Of a stretch of DNA of 64,000 bases, positions 60,320-64,000 are shown piece by piece. This stretch comes from Rhizobium sp. BK316. GTDB lineage: Bacteria > Pseudomonadota > Alphaproteobacteria > Rhizobiales > Rhizobiaceae. The notes under the pieces were generated by a model. That model did not search any database, was not told the DNA's origin, and saw only the letters and a list, made by a program, of their open reading frames with translations. The position numbers were made by a program, and so were the translations under genes. Positions within the stretch are counted from its first letter, which is position 1; each line of letters begins with the position of its first letter. The stretch spans positions 124,001-188,000 of the forward strand of contig NZ_JACHZR010000006.1 in NCBI RefSeq assembly GCF_014193695.1, read 5' to 3'.

Positions 60320-61291
60320 CTACCAGCGCAGCAAAGCCGCGCCCCAGGTGAAGCCGCCGCCCATCGCTTCCAGCATCACGAGATCGCCCTTCTTGATGCG
60401 TCCGTCGCCGGCAGCCGTCGCAAGAGCCAGCGGAATGGAGGCAGCGGACGTATTGCCATGCAGATCGACTGTTATGACGACCTTTTCCGGGGCAATGTTC
60501 AGCTTCTTGGCCGAACCATCGATGATGCGGCGATTGGCCTGGTGGGGGACCAGCCAGTCGAGATCCTCTGATGTCGTGCCGGTCGAATCGAAAGCGGCCT
60601 GGATGACGTCGGTAATCATACCCACGGCATATTTGAAGACCTCGCGGCCTTCCATGCGCAGCTTGCCGACCGTACCGGTCGAGGACGGACCACCGTCGAC
60701 ATAGAGCTTGTCCTTGTGCGAACCATCGGAGCGCAGATGCGCAGTCAGCACGCCGCGGTCTGCCGCCGTCCCCTCGCCCTCGGCCGCTTCCAGCACGATC
60801 GCGCCGGCACCGTCACCGAAAAGCACGCAGGTGGTGCGGTCATTCCAGTCGAGGATGCGGGAGAAGGTCTCAGCGCCGATGACGAGCACGCGCTTGGCAA
60901 GACCGCCACGGATATAGGCGTCAGCCGTCGTGACCGCATAGACGAACCCCGTGCAGACGGCCTGGACGTCGAAGGCAAAGCCATGCGCCATGCCGAGACG
61001 GTTCTGGATATTGACCGCCGTCGCCGGGAAGGTGTTGTCAGGCGTCGAGGTGGCACAGATGATCACGTCGATATCGTCAGGCGTCAGGCCGCCATTTGCG
61101 AGCGCCGCACGTGCTGCCGCCTCGCCGAGCGATGCCGTGGTTTCGTCATCACCGGCAATGTAGCGCTGGCGGATGCCGGTCCGCTGGACGATCCACTCGT
61201 CCGACGTGTCGACGATACCTTCCATTTCCCGGTTGGTCATTACGCGTTTCGGCAGTGCAGCCCCGAAGCCGCGAACCACAGATCGGATCAT
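60320..61291 (-). CDS. fabH: 3-oxoacyl-ACP synthase III
   Basis: A 323-residue enzyme that starts fatty-acid synthesis by condensing acetyl-CoA with malonyl-ACP. The Cys-His-Asn triad is visible: Cys113 in VQAVCTGFVYA, His in WLVPHQANRRI and Asn in VDLHGNTSAAS. The start is ATG 61291 (MIRSVVRGFGAALPKRVMTN); the upstream open frame overlaps plsX and is rejected. It lies 19 bases after plsX. Confidence 0.98.
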   Translation of the reverse strand: MIRSVVRGFGAALPKRVMTNREMEGIVDTSDEWIVQRTGIRQRYIAGDDETTASLGEAAARAALANGGLTPDDIDVIICATSTPDNTFPATAVNIQNRLGMAHGFAFDVQAVCTGFVYAVTTADAYIRGGLAKRVLVIGAETFSRILDWNDRTTCVLFGDGAGAIVLEAAEGEGTAADRGVLTAHLRSDGSHKDKLYVDGGPSSTGTVGKLRMEGREVFKYAVGMITDVIQAAFDSTGTTSEDLDWLVPHQANRRIIDGSAKKLNIAPEKVVITVDLHGNTSAASIPLALATAAGDGRIKKGDLVMLEAMGGGFTWGAALLRW

Positions 61292-61310
61292 ATTGCTTGA
61301 ACCTCGTTGC

Positions 61311-62357
61311 TCACGCGGCTTCCGGCCCCATCGGGGGCAGCCGCTTGGCATGGTATTTTTTGAGATCGTTTTCTATTTTCTGGGTCAGGCCATTCTTGGC
61401 CATGTCATAACCGACTTCGATGGCCGCGGCGATGCCTTCGGCATTCGCCCCACCATGGCTCTTGATGACGATGCCGTTCAGGCCGAGAAACACGCCACCA
61501 TTGACCTTGCTCGGATCGAGCTTCTCACGCAGCATGTCGAAGGCGCTCTTGGCGAAGAGATAGCCGATGCGGGCAAGCAGCGTGCGCGACATGGCAGCGC
61601 GAAGATAGCCGGCGATCTGCCGGGCCGTACCTTCCGCAGCCTTCAGCGCGATATTCCCGGAAAAGCCTTCGACAACCACGACATCGACGGTACCCTTGCC
61701 GAGATCGTCACCTTCGACGAAGCCGGAATATTCGAGCGAATCGAGATTGGCTTCCCGCAGCAGGCGGCCAGCTTCCTTGACTTCTTCCTGACCTTTGATT
61801 TCCTCGACGCCGACATTCAGCAAGCCGACGGTCGGACGCTCAACCTCGAAGAGGGCGCGCGCCATGGCGCCGCCCATGAGCGCGAAATCCATCAATTGCT
61901 GCGAATCGGCGCCGATCGTGGCGCCGACATCGAGCACGATGCTTTCGCCCTTCATCGTCGGCCAGATGGCGGCGATCGCCGGGCGTTCGATATTGGCCAT
62001 CGTGCGCAGACAAAACTTGGCCATTGCCATGAGCGCGCCGGTATTGCCGGCGGAAACGGCGACATCGGCCTCGCCCGACTTCACCGCTTCGATGGTGCGC
62101 CACATGGTGGAGACATAGCGGCCGCGGCGCAACGCCTGGCTCGGCTTCTCTTCCATGCTGACGGCAAGTTCGCAATCGTGAAAGGTCGACTTTTCCCTGA
62201 GCTTGGGAAACTTCGCCAGAACCGGGTCGCACTGTTCCTTGATGCCGTAAAAGACGAAGGAAATATCCGGGTGCCTGTCCAGCGCCTTGGCAGCACCGGG
62301 GATGACAACCTGGGGACCAAAGTCGCCACCCATGAGGTCGAGAGATATTCTGATCAC
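61311..62357 (-). CDS. plsX: Phosphate acyltransferase
   Basis: A 348-residue enzyme converting acyl-ACP to acyl phosphate for phospholipid synthesis. Family sequence ISLDLMGGDFGPQ, VSAGNTGALMAMAKF and VVVEGFSGNIALK is intact. The start is GTG 62357 (GTG ATC AGA), with no better ATG upstream. It is followed by fabH in an operon with the DUF177 gene upstream. Confidence 0.97.
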   Translation of the reverse strand: MIRISLDLMGGDFGPQVVIPGAAKALDRHPDISFVFYGIKEQCDPVLAKFPKLREKSTFHDCELAVSMEEKPSQALRRGRYVSTMWRTIEAVKSGEADVAVSAGNTGALMAMAKFCLRTMANIERPAIAAIWPTMKGESIVLDVGATIGADSQQLMDFALMGGAMARALFEVERPTVGLLNVGVEEIKGQEEVKEAGRLLREANLDSLEYSGFVEGDDLGKGTVDVVVVEGFSGNIALKAAEGTARQIAGYLRAAMSRTLLARIGYLFAKSAFDMLREKLDPSKVNGGVFLGLNGIVIKSHGGANAEGIAAAIEVGYDMAKNGLTQKIENDLKKYHAKRLPPMGPEAA

Positions 62358-62458
62358 GCGTCCCTGATCCTTCTCTTTCGCCTCAGGGGCGAAATTTCGG
62401 CCAAAATACCGGTTTTGGCGTCGCTTACAACTGAATTATGGCGAATGCCGGTGTTGCT

Positions 62459-63013
62459 TCAGTCCTTTTTCCAGTCCTTGAGCGCGGCAAATGCAGAGGG
62501 CCTCCGGTCATTTTCCCCCGTATCCTCGATATGGGCCTCGAACTCCACGCCTTCTTTGCGCGGATAGGGATCGATGGCGAGTGCTGCGAATTCCGCGACG
62601 ATCTCGCCGGCATCGATTGTATCGCCGGTAAAGATTTCAGGCAGGTCCGGACCGTCGGGATCCAGCACCATTTCCCCGGTATCATTGGCGGGATGGCGGG
62701 CAAGCTTGGAATTTTCCGGCACGAAGATCTGCTCGAAGGTCTCATCGATTGCAGATTCGACCGGCTCGAGCGTGACGACGCAGGACTGGACGATCTTCGC
62801 CTGCACGCGTCCCTTGACGCGGATGCCGTCGCGCTTCCACCTGTTGATCTGCAGGTCGGCATGGAGATCGTCCACCGACAAGACGTTCCAGCTTTCGGCC
62901 AGCGCCTTCAGCTCGTCCTTGTCGGCGCTCACGCGGACCTCGACCGGATTGGCGGAAATGTGGCCGACCTTGACCGGATAGGAAAAGGGAATCTCGCTCA
63001 GATCTTTCTTCAT
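62459..63013 (-). CDS. DUF177/YceD-family protein
   Basis: A 184-residue protein, MKKDLSEIPFSYPVKVGHIS, with the C-V-T-L signature region QSCVVTLEPVESAIDETFEQIF of the YceD family (linked to 23S rRNA accumulation in other bacteria). In most bacteria the rpmF gene follows; here plsX follows instead. The start is ATG 63013. Confidence 0.92.
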   Translation of the reverse strand: MKKDLSEIPFSYPVKVGHISANPVEVRVSADKDELKALAESWNVLSVDDLHADLQINRWKRDGIRVKGRVQAKIVQSCVVTLEPVESAIDETFEQIFVPENSKLARHPANDTGEMVLDPDGPDLPEIFTGDTIDAGEIVAEFAALAIDPYPRKEGVEFEAHIEDTGENDRRPSAFAALKDWKKD

Positions 63014-63024
63014 GATTCTACTCC

Positions 63025-63558
63025 TCAGGCGACCCCGGGGATCGTCGCCGAACCGGTGGCGATCGCCTCTTCGGGAATGGCCGACAGGTGGACTTCCGCC
63101 GCCACCATCCATTGCGCCAGCCCGCTCATGTCGGCGGGCTCGGCTGCTTCGGGATAAATATTGCGCTGGAGGGCCACGGAAAGTGCGGCAGCATCGCCGG
63201 CATCCATGGCCTTCGAATAGGCTTCCAGCCGTCCATAAAACATGCCCGCCAGCTTCTTCATGCGCTTCGGCACCCTGTTGTCGCCGATTCCGAGTTCGCG
63301 GATCGAATAGTCGATATCCTGAAAAAAAGCATCGACGATTTCCTGGGCGATCTCCTGGCCGCTCGTCCCGGAGGTGCGGGTGCGGCGGAAAAACAGGATC
63401 ATGGCGATCGACAGCATCTCGAAACGGCCCATGACGGTATCGGGCACGTCAAGGCGCTCATAAAGCTCCGGCATGCGAGCGGCGGCCGTCAGCGCGGCGT
63501 ATTGCCGGTCGACGATGGTCTGGTTGCTGTTTCTCTTACCGAAGAGCCCGAAGATCAT
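63025..63558 (-). CDS. Ubiquinol-cytochrome c chaperone (CBP3-like)
   Basis: A 177-residue protein, MIFGLFGKRNSNQTIVDRQY, with FFQDIDYSIRELGIGDNRVPKRMKKLAGMFYGRLEAY in pieces typical of the CBP3 / ubiq_cyt_C_chap family, which helps assemble cytochrome b of the bc1 complex. The start is ATG 63558. It ends 11 bases before the DUF177 gene. Confidence 0.93.
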   Translation of the reverse strand: MIFGLFGKRNSNQTIVDRQYAALTAAARMPELYERLDVPDTVMGRFEMLSIAMILFFRRTRTSGTSGQEIAQEIVDAFFQDIDYSIRELGIGDNRVPKRMKKLAGMFYGRLEAYSKAMDAGDAAALSVALQRNIYPEAAEPADMSGLAQWMVAAEVHLSAIPEEAIATGSATIPGVA

Positions 63559-63804
63559 TTGTTTTTTCCGGAAATACCGCATTCTTGGCGCCGAGCGGCA
63601 CCGGGCCTTGTTGCATGATTTCGAAAGCTGGTTTACCGAAGCAGGCGCGAATTGCAATGCCGTTCGTGGCCGGTTTCGAGACAGGTGCGCTCCGGTGCAC
63701 AACGAGGCAGATCGGGAGAATTCGACCCCGGAATGGCCACAATGGTTTTGCAGGAGGAAGCACGCAGTGTTTGGAATGGCTGCTATCGATACTCAAGGGA
63801 GTAG

Positions 63805-64000
63805 ATGTCGTTGAAGAAACGGTATTTCAAGTCAGACATGAAATTCTTCAGCAATGCGGCCATTGCCATCATAATCGCCTCCGCCACCACACTCTCAGGA
63901 TGCCAGACGAGCACCGTGCTGAACGGCGGCTATATCGTTGACGAGCAGTCGTTGGCGCTGGTGCCTGAAGGTTCCAGTCGTGAGCAGGTGCTGCTGTCGC
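63805..64000 (+). CDS. bamE: BamE/OmlA-like outer-membrane lipoprotein (partial, 3' end outside window)
   Basis: About 65 residues visible. ATG 63805 follows AAGGGAGTAG; a second in-frame ATG at 63838 is possible. The lipoprotein signal ends at the lipobox LSGCQTS, then NGGYIVDEQSLALVPEGSSR EQV begins the SmpA/OmlA domain found in BamE, a component of the outer-membrane protein assembly machinery. The remainder lies beyond the window. Confidence 0.85.
   Translation, partial: MSLKKRYFKSDMKFFSNAAIAIIIASATTLSGCQTSTVLNGGYIVDEQSLALVPEGSSREQVLLS

Overview
The window is a stretch of chromosome from a high-GC alphaproteobacterium of the Rhizobiaceae, most likely Rhizobium itself or a close Agrobacterium relative. 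The evidence is the nuo operon with rhizobial-style extra ORFs, the lon-hupB and clpP-clpX order, IHF-alpha next to fabH-plsX-DUF177, the short (type 2) ArgC, and proteobacterial PHO boxes. The organism assignment is inference from gene content and protein character; no search was run.

Layout. 1-7858: the complex I genes nuoA-B-C-D-E-F-G on the minus strand (nuoG runs off the left edge), with two extra ORFs inserted. 8107-8333: two identical tRNA-Asp genes. 8627-12238: small-molecule redox genes (cupin, aldo/keto reductase, quinone oxidoreductase) with a divergent LysR regulator. 12319-15122: an exported phytase-esterase-like protein behind a perfect PHO box, a decayed transporter fragment, and HU. 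15332-20368: the proteostasis block lon, clpX, clpP. 20751-23306: a membrane diguanylate cyclase and a cytochrome P450. 23390-27281: pstSCAB with its own PHO box but no phoU or phoB alongside. 27509-29635: a CHASE4-GGDEF-EAL protein. 29784-32620: a sulfhydrylase/LysE/cupin run and a CoA-binding protein. 32741-35214: a small exported protein, an AT-rich non-coding island, a DMT transporter and a crotonase-fold protein lacking both catalytic glutamates. 35413-37201: rplM-rpsI followed by a HigBA-type toxin-antitoxin module. 37214-44476: VOC, monooxygenase, agmatinase-like and argC genes, a membrane protein, an ABC exporter and a UbiA-family prenyltransferase. 44487-46220: a lipoprotein, ctaA and a DUF2842 gene. 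46346-54886: a compact surface-polysaccharide locus (GNAT, chain-length protein, export lipoprotein, glycosyltransferase, initiating phosphotransferase, Wzy-like polymerase, HTH protein). 54996-57774: a gene-poor region with small unknown ORFs and tRNA-Pro. 57816-64000: HAD phosphatase, single-domain response regulator, MerR regulator, ihfA, fabH, plsX, DUF177, bc1-complex chaperone, and the start of a BamE-like gene.

How the parts relate. Two PHO boxes tie the phytase-like gene and pstSCAB into one phosphate-starvation response. The two c-di-GMP proteins are plausible controllers of the polysaccharide locus, since c-di-GMP commonly governs such adhesins; that link is inference. nuo, ctaA and the bc1 chaperone all serve respiration. 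The most distinctive non-coding signals are: the toxin-antitoxin promoter, whose operator palindrome overlaps a consensus -10 and whose predicted start coincides with the toxin ATG; a terminator-like UUCG hairpin at the 5' end of the rplM-rpsI transcript; a 22-bp perfect palindrome between the crotonase gene and rplM; and inverted repeats between clpP and clpX.
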